A stretch of 64,000 bases of DNA from Edaphobacter lichenicola (GCF_025264645.1 NZ_CP073696.1:1240001-1304000); one strand, 5' to 3'; positions 1-8,996 are shown, numbered from the stretch's first letter. Made by a program: numbers and translations. The notes: generated by a model not told the origin, from the sequence alone.

Positions 1-1455
1 CAGCAACGATAGACGTGATGAGCTGAATCCTATGGAAAGTGGATATCCATATGACCCATATCCATAGATATACAGGGGATTCTTTGAGTCGTGGTTGAAG
101 TTTTCGCGACGATAGACCACTGAAGCTGGGATCTGTACTCCATCGGACGCCTCAATCCAGACCCGTTCTGAAGCATAGAGCTTGGAATCGAACCCTCCTG
201 GAACCTCTTGTTGTTTAAGCAAAGTAGAGACGCTCGTTTCTACGTCGTATTCGTAGACTGAAGCGGGCGAAACCAGCGAAGTGTAGCTGTATCGGAAAGC
301 TTGGGTGTCGAACTCCCGATTGGCATGCGCTCCGGCGGAGTAAACCGGCTCGGGAAACGCGATCTCCTCCGAAGCTCCGAGAGTCGCCGCCTCTCCGAGC
401 TTCGTCACAGTCAACGTTGGCAAGCCTAGCTTTCTCCGCGAACTTACGCAGAATGAATTGAATACTTCAAAGTCTTCAAGTGGAACATTCACATCGAGCG
501 GGATAAACTCCACCCAGAAATTCCGATCCGGCGTCTTCACGCTCGTTGTAACAACTCGGAAGTTTTTCCCAACGTCATTCGTACGGATAAAGAACAGGCC
601 GTCACGATGATCGACGGAATATTCCTGATCATTCACTCGAGACGCAATCATTTGGAACTGTCCCTCAGGTGAATCTGCAGCAAGAAACTGGCATTCACTC
701 GTGGTATGACTTCCCGCCTCCATCAGCAGGTATTTGCCATCTCGAGTCTTCCCTACGCCGAGATTGAAGCGTTCGTCCTTCTCTTCGTAGACGACAACAT
801 CGGTCTCTGCTGCGTCGCCGAGCCGGTGACGGAAGAGGTGGTCGTGACGTTTCGTCACCTCATCCTCTGTTGTGTAAAAGAGTGTGGTCGAGTCTGCGGC
901 CCAAGCTATCGAACCAACGCGTTCGGCAGTGTCAGGTAGATCTTTACCGGTTTTCAAATCGCGTATGTGCAGTGTGTACTGACGAAAACCGGTGTTGTCG
1001 GTCGAGTAAGCCAGCTTGAGGCCGTCCGGGCTTACACTCATGCCGCCAACGGACATGAACGGCTGGCCGACGGCGAGCTGATTTACATCGAGCAAGATCT
1101 CTTCCGGCTGCGACTCATCGAACTTTGGGCCGATAGCCAACCTACGGCAGTGGATGGGATACTGACTACCTTCGAGAGTCCGAACGTAATAAAACCATCC
1201 GCGCTGCAGGTAGGGAACGGATTCGTCGGTCTCTTTGATGTGCGAAAGCATCTCCGCATAGAGCTTGGCTTGCAGCTCTTCTGTCCCGGCCATCACCGAT
1301 TTTGTGTACGTGTTCTCCGCCTCGAGGTAGGTCAGCAGCTCCGGCGAGGACTTGTCCCGCATCCAGCGGTAGTTGTCCTCAAGTGTCTGTCCGTGCAGTG
1401 TGGTGGGCGTGGGTTCCTGTCGGGCGTACGGTGGCGTAGTGGTACTTTGCGTCAT
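1..1455 (-). CDS. ptrB: Oligopeptidase B (S9A prolyl oligopeptidase family), 3' part outside the window
   Basis: A serine peptidase that cuts oligopeptides after Arg or Lys in the oligopeptidase B family. 485 codons are readable from an ATG at 1455 down to base 1 without a stop, and the gene continues past the left edge. The visible part is the N-terminal cap and seven-bladed propeller (family-like RWMRDKSSPELL near residue 40), followed by the start of the alpha/beta-hydrolase domain with YIYGYGSYG near residue 461. The Ser-Asp-His triad lies beyond the window, so activity cannot be judged. It is transcribed away from the DUF4142 gene, with 133 bases between the starts. Oligopeptidase B is preferred over prolyl oligopeptidase because of the GYGSYG...RLSLL stretch; this is family knowledge applied by eye. 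Confidence 0.9.
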   Translation of the reverse strand, partial: MTQSTTTPPYARQEPTPTTLHGQTLEDNYRWMRDKSSPELLTYLEAENTYTKSVMAGTEELQAKLYAEMLSHIKETDESVPYLQRGWFYYVRTLEGSQYPIHCRRLAIGPKFDESQPEEILLDVNQLAVGQPFMSVGGMSVSPDGLKLAYSTDNTGFRQYTLHIRDLKTGKDLPDTAERVGSIAWAADSTTLFYTTEDEVTKRHDHLFRHRLGDAAETDVVVYEEKDERFNLGVGKTRDGKYLLMEAGSHTTSECQFLAADSPEGQFQMIASRVNDQEYSVDHRDGLFFIRTNDVGKNFRVVTTSVKTPDRNFWVEFIPLDVNVPLEDFEVFNSFCVSSRRKLGLPTLTVTKLGEAATLGASEEIAFPEPVYSAGAHANREFDTQAFRYSYTSLVSPASVYEYDVETSVSTLLKQQEVPGGFDSKLYASERVWIEASDGVQIPASVVYRRENFNHDSKNPLYIYGYGSYGYPLSIGFSSSRLSLL

Positions 1456-1588
1456 TAATTGGAAGCTCCTTTGACAGGATACAGGGTCTCTTAGGACCCG
1501 AGAGGCAACCATAAGTTTGGCCTTTACACCCAATAGGCAGCAGAGAAAAGGCGAAAAGATTTAATTCGCCAGCCGCAGGAGCATATCC

Positions 1589-2254
1589 ATGAAATTCATT
1601 TCAGCGCGCTTACTGTTCCTGGGCGCCGCGCTCTTATCTCCCACCCTTGTTGTGGCTCAGTCCGATCCGATGTCGCCTCCAGCTGCGCAGACCCAGCCAA
1701 CGCAAACACAACCATATCCATCTTCGTCCTCCATGCAGGACTCGGCGCCAAACTCTGGAGATGTCGGCCAGGTAATGAAGGACAAGATCTTCCTGCGGAA
1801 GGCTGCTCAAGGAGGCATGGCGGAGGTCAAGCTCGGTCAACTAGCAGCGCAGAAGGGAAGCAGTGAGGACGTTCGGGCCTTCGGGCAAAGGATGGTGGAC
1901 GATCATACAAAGCTCAACAACGATATGGCACCCGTCGCAGATTCCATGGGTGTGCGACTCCCAAAGGATTTGAGCAAAGAGGATCAGGCCGAATACGACA
2001 AACTTAGCAGCCTCTCCGGCAACGACTTCGATATGGAGTACCTGTCTTTCATGGTGAAGGACCATCACAAGGATCAGCGCGATTTTCGCCAGGAAGCAAT
2101 GAGTACCACGGATCCGACCCTGCAGGCTGCCGTTGCAAACGGTGCGAAGGTCATTCACGAACACACTGTGATGGTTGATAAGCTCGCTCGCGAAAAGGGC
2201 GTTCTAGTGCCGCAACATGGCGGCAACAAAATGGCTCCTGTGCCGACTTCTTAA
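1589..2254 (+). CDS. Secreted DUF4142 domain protein
   Basis: 221 residues. Residues 1-23 form a signal peptide (basic start, hydrophobic core, cut near VVAQ), then a Pro/Gln/Thr/Ser-rich linker to about residue 55, then a four-helix DUF4142 domain. That domain contains the usual AAQGGMAEVKLGQLAAQKG and the DDHTKLN segment, a ferritin-like helical pattern. The start ATG has AGGAG about 7 bases upstream. DUF4142 proteins are periplasmic or surface proteins of unknown biochemical role and are numerous in Acidobacteriota and Proteobacteria. The gene stands alone, divergent from ptrB and closed by a strong terminator. Confidence 0.85.
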   Translation: MKFISARLLFLGAALLSPTLVVAQSDPMSPPAAQTQPTQTQPYPSSSSMQDSAPNSGDVGQVMKDKIFLRKAAQGGMAEVKLGQLAAQKGSSEDVRAFGQRMVDDHTKLNNDMAPVADSMGVRLPKDLSKEDQAEYDKLSSLSGNDFDMEYLSFMVKDHHKDQRDFRQEAMSTTDPTLQAAVANGAKVIHEHTVMVDKLAREKGVLVPQHGGNKMAPVPTS

Positions 2255-2278
2255 AACTGTCGTCCTGGTCCAGGTGGT

Positions 2279-2308
2279 TGAGGGTGCCCCGTGACACCCT
2301 CTTTTTTT
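2279..2308 (+). terminator. Rho-independent terminator after the DUF4142 gene
   Basis: AGGGTG (2281-2286) pairs with CACCCT (2295-2300) around an 8-base loop and is followed by seven T residues (2302-2308). It lies 26 bases after the stop codon. Confidence 0.85.
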
Positions 2309-2383
2309 GGGCCGACGGATTATTTCACTTGCCTGCTTAAGATCCGCAATGTCATCAACAAGCAGGGCGTAGAATGACCATCG

Positions 2384-3178
2384 ATGAACTTCATTTCACG
2401 TTGGCTAGCTGTCGTTCTTCTCGTCTTCGCACCGTCTGCCGTCCTGACGGCCGAATCAGTGAGCACGCTTCCAGCACCAACTGGTTATGTCAACGACTTT
2501 GCTGGCGTTCTGTCTCCTTCAACGAAGTACAGTCTCGAAAATCTTTGTACCCAGGTCGATCGTCAGGCCCACGCACAGATTGCCGTCGTTACGATCAAAA
2601 CCATCGATGGCGACGAGTCGATTGAAGATTTCGCAACGGCTCTGGAAGACAAGTGGAAGGTTGGTGCGAAGGGGACCGATCGCGGCGTCCTGATGCTTTT
2701 TGTGATGACTCCCAGGCGAGGCCGTATCGAGGTGGGCTACGGTCTTGAAGGCGTTCTGAATGATGCCAAAGTGGGTGATATTGGCCGTTCCATGGTCCCT
2801 GCGGCAACCCAGGGAGATTACAACACGGCGATCCCCCTCGGCGTTCGTCAGATCGCCCAGGCCATCGCTACCGATGCTGGAGTTACCCTTAATCTCGCTC
2901 AGCCAGTCCACCAGTATCATCGCGAGCAGGCTCCGGTTCAACTGAGTCTCACTGAGGTTGTTCTGGGTGGTGGGGTCATCCTTCTGATCCTCTTCTTCCT
3001 CGTCAAGACAGGCAATACCGGCCTGATCTTCTTTCTGCTGGGGAATCTGATGGGCGGTGGAGGGGGTGGCTTTGGAGGAGGCCGTGGCCGCGATAACGAC
3101 CGCGGTGGTGGTGGTGGTGGCTTCGGAGGGTTCGGAGGCGGCAGCTCCGGCGGCGGAGGGGCCAGTGGTGACTTTTGA
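2384..3178 (+). CDS. TPM-domain (YgcG family) secreted membrane-anchored protein
   Basis: 264 residues. A signal peptide covers residues 1-23 and a TPM fold about 30-155, with the family signature GYVNDFAGVLSPSTKYSLE and the GVLMLFVMTPRRGRIEVGYGLEG core. One membrane helix follows (about 184-204), then a short Gly/Arg-rich tail that is over half glycine from about 222 to 264. TPM domains occur in a thylakoid photosystem-repair phosphatase and in bacterial YgcG proteins of uncertain function. The start at 2384 is the only one that gives a signal peptide. The next gene encodes LemA, the usual YgcG partner, 123 bases downstream. Confidence 0.85.
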   Translation: MNFISRWLAVVLLVFAPSAVLTAESVSTLPAPTGYVNDFAGVLSPSTKYSLENLCTQVDRQAHAQIAVVTIKTIDGDESIEDFATALEDKWKVGAKGTDRGVLMLFVMTPRRGRIEVGYGLEGVLNDAKVGDIGRSMVPAATQGDYNTAIPLGVRQIAQAIATDAGVTLNLAQPVHQYHREQAPVQLSLTEVVLGGGVILLILFFLVKTGNTGLIFFLLGNLMGGGGGGFGGGRGRDNDRGGGGGGFGGFGGGSSGGGGASGDF

Positions 3179-3301
3179 GGGCATGATGTAAACCACTTGC
3201 AGCAAAGAAGGGCAGGAAATCCGGAATCCAGTGATACAGTACAGCCGGAGAAGCCATCTACCAGCAGCATTGAAATCTAGACGAAGGGAAAATGAGGAAA
3301 C

Positions 3302-3886
3302 ATGAAATCTTTATGGATTGTGCTTGGCGTCGTAGCTCTTCTCATCGTTGTTCTGCTTTTTGTTGGAGGCAGCTACATCGGCGCGAAGAACACGCTGGTG
3401 CAGAAGAATGAGGCTGTCAATCAGGCCTTCTCGCAGGTCAATGTCGTGCAGCAGCGAAGGCTTGACCTCATCCCGAACCTTGTCGCGTCGGTGAAGGGTT
3501 ATGTCGCCGAAGAGTCGACGATCTTAACGAATATCGCCAATGCGCGTGCTGGCGTCCTTGCTGCAGGCAGCGACCATGCCAGCAACATCAACGCCAACGC
3601 CAAACTGGATGTGGCTCTCGGGCCGTTCTTTCGCCTGCAGGAGCAGTATCCCAATCTGAAAGGCAACGAACAGTTCACCCGCCTGACTGACGAACTGGCA
3701 GGAACGGAAAATCGCATCGCTGTTGAACGTCAGCGCTACAACAAGACGCTTCAGGACTACAACACTTACGTGCAGCAGTTCCCCAACAGCATCTGGGCCA
3801 ACTTTGCAGGCTTTCACTACAGGGACGAGTACTTCAAGGGCAATCCGGAGAACAGCGTCGCGCCGAAGGTCGACTTCTCGAAGTAG
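3302..3886 (+). CDS. lemA: LemA family protein
   Basis: 194 residues, the usual LemA length. An N-terminal membrane helix (residues 2-24) is followed by the LemA antiparallel helical domain, with the family hallmarks LVQKNEAVNQAFSQVNVV, RRLDLIPNLVASVKGY, NRIAVERQRYNKTLQDYN and a short C-terminal FPNSIWANFAGF segment. It probably faces the periplasm. LemA and TPM proteins are commonly encoded side by side and may act together at the envelope, but the biochemical role is unknown. A GAGGAAAC ribosome-binding sequence lies just before the ATG. Confidence 0.9.
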   Translation: MKSLWIVLGVVALLIVVLLFVGGSYIGAKNTLVQKNEAVNQAFSQVNVVQQRRLDLIPNLVASVKGYVAEESTILTNIANARAGVLAAGSDHASNINANAKLDVALGPFFRLQEQYPNLKGNEQFTRLTDELAGTENRIAVERQRYNKTLQDYNTYVQQFPNSIWANFAGFHYRDEYFKGNPENSVAPKVDFSK

Positions 3887-3911
3887 GCGGAGCGAACTGA
3901 CCTGGCCCAAT

Positions 3912-3946
3912 AAAAAGGCCGTCGCAGAATGCGGCGGCCTTTTATT
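3912..3946. terminator. Bidirectional terminator between lemA and the STAS gene
   Basis: AAAAGGCCG and CGGCCTTTT arms with inner CGC/GCG pairs around AGAAT form a hairpin. An A-run lies on the left and a T-run on the right, so it can end both converging transcripts (lemA stop 3886, STAS stop 3960). Confidence 0.8.
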
Positions 3947-3959
3947 GCGGCAAAATTGC

Positions 3960-4307
3960 TTACTTGGTGAAGGAAGAGATTGCGGTTGCCTCGTCGTCCT
4001 TGACGTCGAAGACAGTGTAGAGCTTGGTGATCTGCAGCAGGTCGTGGACCTTCTTGGTCAGATTCAGCAGCTTCAACTCACCGCCGCTATTTTTGACGGT
4101 GGTGAAGGCGCTGACCAGCTCTCCGATGCCCGAGCTGTCGATGTAGCTGATGTCGCCCAGGTTAAGCAGAATCTTATTGGAACCCTTCGCGAGCACGTCA
4201 CGTACGGCGTCGCGAATCGTTACACTGCCCTCGCCTAGGGTAATGCGGCCGCTGAGATCCAGAATGGTAATGCCGTCCACCTGGCGAGTTTTTACTTTCA
4301 TGCTCAT
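3960..4307 (-). CDS. STAS-domain anti-sigma factor antagonist (SpoIIAA/RsbV type)
   Basis: 115 residues, a single STAS domain. The loop DISYIDSSGIGELV carries the conserved serine that the partner kinase phosphorylates in RsbV/SpoIIAA proteins. In the unphosphorylated state such proteins bind the anti-sigma kinase and free the sigma factor. The gene lies 13 bases after the RsbW-like kinase on the same strand, and its ribosome-binding site AAGGAGA overlaps the kinase stop codon, so the two are probably translationally linked. The ATG at 4307 fits best; a second ATG is two codons inside. Confidence 0.9.
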   Translation of the reverse strand: MSMKVKTRQVDGITILDLSGRITLGEGSVTIRDAVRDVLAKGSNKILLNLGDISYIDSSGIGELVSAFTTVKNSGGELKLLNLTKKVHDLLQITKLYTVFDVKDDEATAISSFTK

Positions 4308-4320
4308 GTGTCGTTTCTCC

Positions 4321-4743
4321 TTAGGTCCCCGACTGCGCGGGTTTTCGATGCTTTATGAGAGTCAGTTCTGTGCCCGGATGTAACTGCCGAAAGTTTACCT
4401 CATCCATGAAGGCCCTGATGAGAAAGATACCGCGACCGGAGCCGCGGAGGATGTTTTCTGGAGCCAGAGGGTCGGGAATCTTGTCCGGATCGAGCCCCTG
4501 TCCCTGATCTGAGATGCGGATAATCAAGTCATCGGAGGTGGTCTCGAAGGAAGCCAAAACATGCTTGTTTGTATCGTACGAATTGCCATGCAAGACTGCG
4601 TTGACGGCCGCCTCACGGACGGCCATGGCAATGTGAGGAACCGTGTCCTCGTCGAATCCGGCCCTTTCGGCCCATTGCTCGGCGGTTAGCTCGATCTTAT
4701 TCACACTGTCGAGAGACGAGTCCAATGTGTAACTGACGCGCAT
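4321..4743 (-). CDS. RsbW/SpoIIAB-like serine kinase, anti-sigma factor
   Basis: A GHKL-fold kinase that binds a sigma factor and phosphorylates its STAS antagonist. The N box reads AVREAAVNAVLHGN, the G1 box DQGQGLDPDKIPDP and the G2 box RGSGRGIFLIRAF. The ATG at 4743 gives 140 residues, the typical RsbW length. An in-frame TTG at 4896 would add 51 low-similarity residues, so the shorter form is preferred, although its ribosome-binding site is weak. It is the first gene of a two-gene operon with the STAS antagonist. No sigma-B-type sigma factor gene is in the window, so the target is unknown. Confidence 0.85.
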   Translation of the reverse strand: MRVSYTLDSSLDSVNKIELTAEQWAERAGFDEDTVPHIAMAVREAAVNAVLHGNSYDTNKHVLASFETTSDDLIIRISDQGQGLDPDKIPDPLAPENILRGSGRGIFLIRAFMDEVNFRQLHPGTELTLIKHRKPAQSGT

Positions 4744-5007
4744 AGTCGTTGAGTCGGCCAAAGCTGTCCTTGTAATGCTGGTATGCCCGTCGTCAACGTC
4801 AGACAACAGCGATGATGGCAGTTTGCTTGTGGATTTCTGGAATGTCAAGGTGGCGTGCGTGTTCTTTCCCGCAAGCCTCCTCTTTTCAACCCTCAAAATT
4901 GATAAAGCAGGGTAGTCCGACGCCTATCGGCAATAAGGTGGGCTAACATGCGAGGTAGTAGGTAAAGTTGATTTGAGCACCCGCGAGGGGCGGTTCTGTG
5001 GCCGATT

Positions 5008-6285
5008 ATGACGAAGCATGCTAATCAAAGGACAAGCGTCTCTACCCTCCTGGGGGCAGCGGTGGTGGACGCCAATGGGAACGCCTTCGGCCATATTCGC
5101 GAGTTCGCGGTGTCTCCGTCCATTGCCCCTGCGTACATTCACGGCGTGGTCCTGAAGGGAGCCTCGGCCAAACGCGGCGACCGCCCTTCTTTGGTCCTGA
5201 TTACCGATCTGCAGCTTACTTCCAGCGGTGCCATGCAGCTGCGCGAGTCGGCTCAACCTGTTGCTCTTCCGAACGATGACAGCTATCTGCTGCTGGAGCG
5301 GGACTTGCTCGACCAGCAGATCATCGATGTCGATGGACACAAGGTGGTCCGCGTCAATGACGTGGACCTGGTCTGGGAGAATTGCCAGGAAGACGGACCT
5401 GATCTTTCACTTCGCATCGCTGAGGTGGAAGTGGGTCTACGTGGAGCCGTACGACGTCTTCTGAAGGGCTTGCCGTCAACCTCAGTCGACCGTATCGCCT
5501 GCCGCTTCAGCGCCAGTGTCATTCCATGGGATTTTGTGGACCTGATCGACCGTGACCCGGCCCGGCGCGTCAAACTCAAGATCGAACAGGATCGCCTCTC
5601 GAAGATGCACCCCTCCGATATCGCCGACATCCTTGAGGAGCTGGCGCCCGCGGAGCGCCACGCGCTTTTCATCTCGCTCGATGAGGAGGTCGCTGCCGAG
5701 GCGCTCGAAGAGGTAAAGCCGAAGATGCAGCAGGCACTCATTGAATCGCTCGATTCGGAGCAGATTGCCGGCATCGTCGAAGAGATGGACCCGGGCGCCG
5801 CAGCGGACCTACTCTCCGAGCTCACGGACGAGCGCTCCGAGGCCATCCTGGAAGAGATGGACCCCGAAGAGCGGCAAGAGGTCGAGGATCTCCTCGAATT
5901 CTCTGGCGACTCCGCCGCAGGCCGTATGACGACCGAGTACGTCGCCCTTCCTGCCGATGCTTTTGTTGATCAGGCTATAACGGCGTTGCGCGACTTCGAA
6001 GGCGATATCGAGACCATCACCGACGTCTACCTGCTCGACGAAGAGGAGAAGATTATTGCGCTGATCCCACTGGTGCAGTTACTCCTCGCGAGTCCGGGTA
6101 CACCGCTGGCTGAGCTGCCGAGGGGCCACATCGTCACTTGTAACGTTGACGCGAACGGACGCAAAGTCGCCGAGCTCTTCGACAAATACAACCTGCGTTC
6201 GCTACCCGTGATCGATCATGACAAGCATCTGGCCGGCGTCATCCACGCCGAACAGGTCATCGCTCTTCTTCGGAAAAACCACTAG
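5008..6285 (+). CDS. Soluble MgtE-like protein: PRC-barrel-like, MgtE N-domain and CBS pair, no membrane part
   Basis: 425 residues. The first ~180 look like PRC-barrel-type beta domains (LLGAAVVDANGNAFGHIREF, and a second copy around VDGHKVVRVNDVDLVW). An MgtE N-terminal superhelix follows at about 195-300 (HPSDIADILEEL and repeated acidic helices), then two CBS motifs at about 305-425 ending LPVIDHDKHLAGVIHAEQVI. In MgtE this cytosolic half senses Mg2+ and gates the channel, but no hydrophobic helices follow here and the protein ends after the CBS pair. It is therefore likely a cytosolic regulator or sensor rather than a transporter. It stands alone, divergent from the rsbW-like gene. Confidence 0.8.
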   Translation: MTKHANQRTSVSTLLGAAVVDANGNAFGHIREFAVSPSIAPAYIHGVVLKGASAKRGDRPSLVLITDLQLTSSGAMQLRESAQPVALPNDDSYLLLERDLLDQQIIDVDGHKVVRVNDVDLVWENCQEDGPDLSLRIAEVEVGLRGAVRRLLKGLPSTSVDRIACRFSASVIPWDFVDLIDRDPARRVKLKIEQDRLSKMHPSDIADILEELAPAERHALFISLDEEVAAEALEEVKPKMQQALIESLDSEQIAGIVEEMDPGAAADLLSELTDERSEAILEEMDPEERQEVEDLLEFSGDSAAGRMTTEYVALPADAFVDQAITALRDFEGDIETITDVYLLDEEEKIIALIPLVQLLLASPGTPLAELPRGHIVTCNVDANGRKVAELFDKYNLRSLPVIDHDKHLAGVIHAEQVIALLRKNH

Positions 6286-6343
6286 CGTGAAGCTTAAATG
6301 CACGGAACGAAACGTAGAAACTATAAAGGAAACGTAGTACCGC

Positions 6344-7429
6344 ATGAAGATTCTGTACGCTACCGGCCTCTCACCGAACGATACCTCCCTTTATCGCCTT
6401 TGGGCGCTGGAGCGCCTGGGACATCACGTCATCCCGTTCAACGCCTTCGACTACGAATCTCGCAATCCCCTAATCCGTAAGATCGCTCATCGACTTGCCG
6501 CTGGTCGAGGGGTCGATAACCTCAACCGTGACCTCCTCAAAGTTGCGAAAGCCGAAAAGCCGGATCTCTTATGGACGGATAAACTGCTGTGGATGCGTCC
6601 GAAGACCCTCGATCGTATGCGTGCTCTTGGCATCGCGACGGTCAGTTACATGATCGACAATCCCTTCGGCACCCGCCAGGACCCAGGGTGGCGTCTCTAC
6701 ATGAAGGGCATCCCCCACTATGACCTTCACGTGGTCCAGCGCGACAAAAACATTCTCGACTACCGCGAACGTGGGGCCCGCGACGTCATTAAGATTCAGA
6801 CGGCTTACGAGCCCACTTTGCAGTTTCCGCCGCCGGATGGCTGGTCCGATGTCGACTGCAATCGCGACTTGTCTTTTATCGGAACCCCCTATGACGATCG
6901 TGCCCAGACCCTCACTCGGTTATGGCGCGAGTGCGGCTTTCCCGTTGTGATCTCCGGTAGTCCGCGACAGTGGAAACGCGCGATGGAGCCAGATGCTTTC
7001 AAAGCCATCTTTTCCGGCGGGGAACTCTTCCGCGACGAATATCGCGAAGGCATCTGGAGATCCAAGATAAATCTGAGCTTTATCACTCACTCCAACTGCG
7101 ACGAATTTGTGCACAAAAGCTTCGAAATAGCGGGTTGCGGTGGCTTCCTTATGGCCGAGCGTTCCGACGGCCATATGCAGCGATTTAAAGAAGACGAAGA
7201 GGCTGTCTTTTTCTCGTCTTTCGATGAGCTAGCTCAGAAGGTTCGCCGCTATCTGCCGGATGAGGCTGCACGCCGACGCATCGCTGAGGCGGGCTGCCGT
7301 CGAGCCGCTCGCGACGGCTATCACAACGACAGGCAGGTGCAGCTCATAGTCGAGCGCGCGGAGTTGATACTTTCAAAGTTCGAAAAATCCCGTCCGTCCG
7401 TGACGACGGTGCACGCAGGCAGTCGGTGA
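6344..7429 (+). CDS. CgeB-family glycosyltransferase
   Basis: 361 residues matching the CgeB/DUF3880 two-domain layout: an N-terminal Rossmann half (MKILYATGLSPND, DLLWTDKLLWM) and a C-terminal GT-B half with SFIGTPYDDRAQ, SKINLSFITHSNCDEF, and HKSFEIAGCGGFLMAERSDG, the usual nucleotide-sugar-binding region. CgeB was named from spore maturation in Bacillus, but related enzymes act in surface glycan synthesis in many phyla. An AAAGGAAAC ribosome-binding sequence sits upstream with a rather long gap. It leads a run of three genes and overlaps the GMC oxidoreductase gene by 4 bases. The sugar and acceptor cannot be read from sequence. Confidence 0.8.
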   Translation: MKILYATGLSPNDTSLYRLWALERLGHHVIPFNAFDYESRNPLIRKIAHRLAAGRGVDNLNRDLLKVAKAEKPDLLWTDKLLWMRPKTLDRMRALGIATVSYMIDNPFGTRQDPGWRLYMKGIPHYDLHVVQRDKNILDYRERGARDVIKIQTAYEPTLQFPPPDGWSDVDCNRDLSFIGTPYDDRAQTLTRLWRECGFPVVISGSPRQWKRAMEPDAFKAIFSGGELFRDEYREGIWRSKINLSFITHSNCDEFVHKSFEIAGCGGFLMAERSDGHMQRFKEDEEAVFFSSFDELAQKVRRYLPDEAARRRIAEAGCRRAARDGYHNDRQVQLIVERAELILSKFEKSRPSVTTVHAGSR

Positions 7430-8967
7430 TTCAAGACCTTCTGCACGATAGCTACCCTACGGGATTTGTTGCAGACATCTGCATCGTCGGCTCAGGAGCC
7501 GTTGGTATTACTCTCGCCGTGGAGTCAGCCCGACGAGGTAAAAAAGTTTTGCTCCTCGAGGGCGGAGGGGGGCATCGCGAAGAATCCTCGCAACATATCT
7601 ACGATAGCGAGATCGTCGGCCTTCCTCACCGAGGCATTCATACAGGAAGAATCCGTGTCAAGGGAGGCACCACTGTTCGTTGGGGAGGCCAGATCCTTGA
7701 ACTTGATGCTCTCGACTTCACTCCACGTCCAGGCATCCCTGAGAGCGGCTGGCCGTTCCCGAAATCTACGCTGACACCCTTCTACGAGCGCGCTCTCACG
7801 CTTGAAGGCCTTGCCAAAGTCGAACGAACTGACGCCGCAGTCTGGCATGACCTCGGCTTGGTCTTTACGCAGTTTGACGAGCTCGAGGCCTATCTCTCGC
7901 GTTGGTGCCCCGAGCCGAACTTCGCCCGCCTGCACCATAAAACACTTGCCGAACATCCGAATCTTCAACTCTGGCTCCACGCGAGTGTAGTCGAGTTGAT
8001 GAGCGAAGAAGAGACTGTTACAGGAGTACGCTGCCGCACACTCACAGGAATCGAGCACATCTTTCGTGCTCGTCACTATGTGTTTGCGTTGGGCGGAATT
8101 GAAAGTGCACGATTCTTTCTTCAGCCGCGGGACGGAGGCCATCCCTGGAATCGCTCCGGGCTCGTCGGAAAACACTTTCAGGATCACATCGACTGCAACG
8201 CTGCCGCTGTCGAGCCGCTCGATCATACGGTCTTCCACGACACGTTCGACCCCATCGTTGCCCACGGCTTCAAATACCTACCCAAGCTTCGTCTCCTCCC
8301 GCACGAGCAGACTGCACGAGGCACCCTCAATATCGGTTCAACCATGGCTTTTGAGGACACAGGAAAGGCTCGGGGACAAGCCAAATCGACCATTCGCAAT
8401 CTTATGCGTGGTCGCTTCAGCGACATAACCCGCGAGAACCTTAGGCACACAACCAAACACCTGCCAATGCTTGCCCGCCAAGCCTGGCGCTACAAGATGA
8501 AGAGTCGTGCCTACAGTCCCCCGGAGGTTCGCATCTTCCTCCGTGTTCACTGTGAGCAGGAGCCTACGTCGTGCAGCAGCATCACGCTGACTGACCAAAG
8601 AGACCCTCTGGGACTGTTGCGTATCCGATTCGATTGGCAGATATCGGAGAGGGAATTGGAGACCATTCGCCAATACGTTCTGGTAGCTGAGCGAGCGCTC
8701 GCAGGTGTAGCGCGCATCGTGCCCAACGAAGACCTGATGTCAGGAAGCCCGGCGTTCCTCGCCCGCTGCGACGACAGCAACCATCACATGGGCGGGATGC
8801 GTATGTCCGAGACCGATTCTGCAGGCGTTGTCGACACAAATCTTCGTCTTCATGGCATCACAAACGCCTATGTCTGCAGCTCTGCCGTGTTTCCCTGTTC
8901 CGGTTTTTCGAACCCAACTCATACTCTTCTTGCCCTCGCCCTTCGGCTCAGCGATCACCTTAGTTAG
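7426..8967 (+). CDS. GMC-type FAD-dependent oxidoreductase
   Basis: 513 residues from a GTG that overlaps the cgeB-like stop (GTGA). The FAD-binding Rossmann motif GSGAVG is at residues 22-27 with LLLEGGG after it. A GMC C-terminal domain follows, carrying NHHMGGMRMSETD and CSGFSNPTHT, which supply the His/Asn-type active-site pair of this superfamily. Bacterial relatives oxidise sugars, sugar alcohols or cyclitols with an alcohol group. There is no signal peptide, so it probably acts in the cytosol. Translational coupling to the glycosyltransferase and the following aldo/keto reductase suggest one carbohydrate-modifying pathway. Confidence 0.85.
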   Translation: MIQDLLHDSYPTGFVADICIVGSGAVGITLAVESARRGKKVLLLEGGGGHREESSQHIYDSEIVGLPHRGIHTGRIRVKGGTTVRWGGQILELDALDFTPRPGIPESGWPFPKSTLTPFYERALTLEGLAKVERTDAAVWHDLGLVFTQFDELEAYLSRWCPEPNFARLHHKTLAEHPNLQLWLHASVVELMSEEETVTGVRCRTLTGIEHIFRARHYVFALGGIESARFFLQPRDGGHPWNRSGLVGKHFQDHIDCNAAAVEPLDHTVFHDTFDPIVAHGFKYLPKLRLLPHEQTARGTLNIGSTMAFEDTGKARGQAKSTIRNLMRGRFSDITRENLRHTTKHLPMLARQAWRYKMKSRAYSPPEVRIFLRVHCEQEPTSCSSITLTDQRDPLGLLRIRFDWQISERELETIRQYVLVAERALAGVARIVPNEDLMSGSPAFLARCDDSNHHMGGMRMSETDSAGVVDTNLRLHGITNAYVCSSAVFPCSGFSNPTHTLLALALRLSDHLS

Positions 8968-8996
8968 TCTCAACACCGAACATGTCTGGAGCGTAG

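Noticed and set aside
4744..4896. TTG-initiated N-terminal extension of the RsbW-like kinase
   Set aside because: The added 51 residues have no family similarity; the ATG at 4743 gives the usual length.
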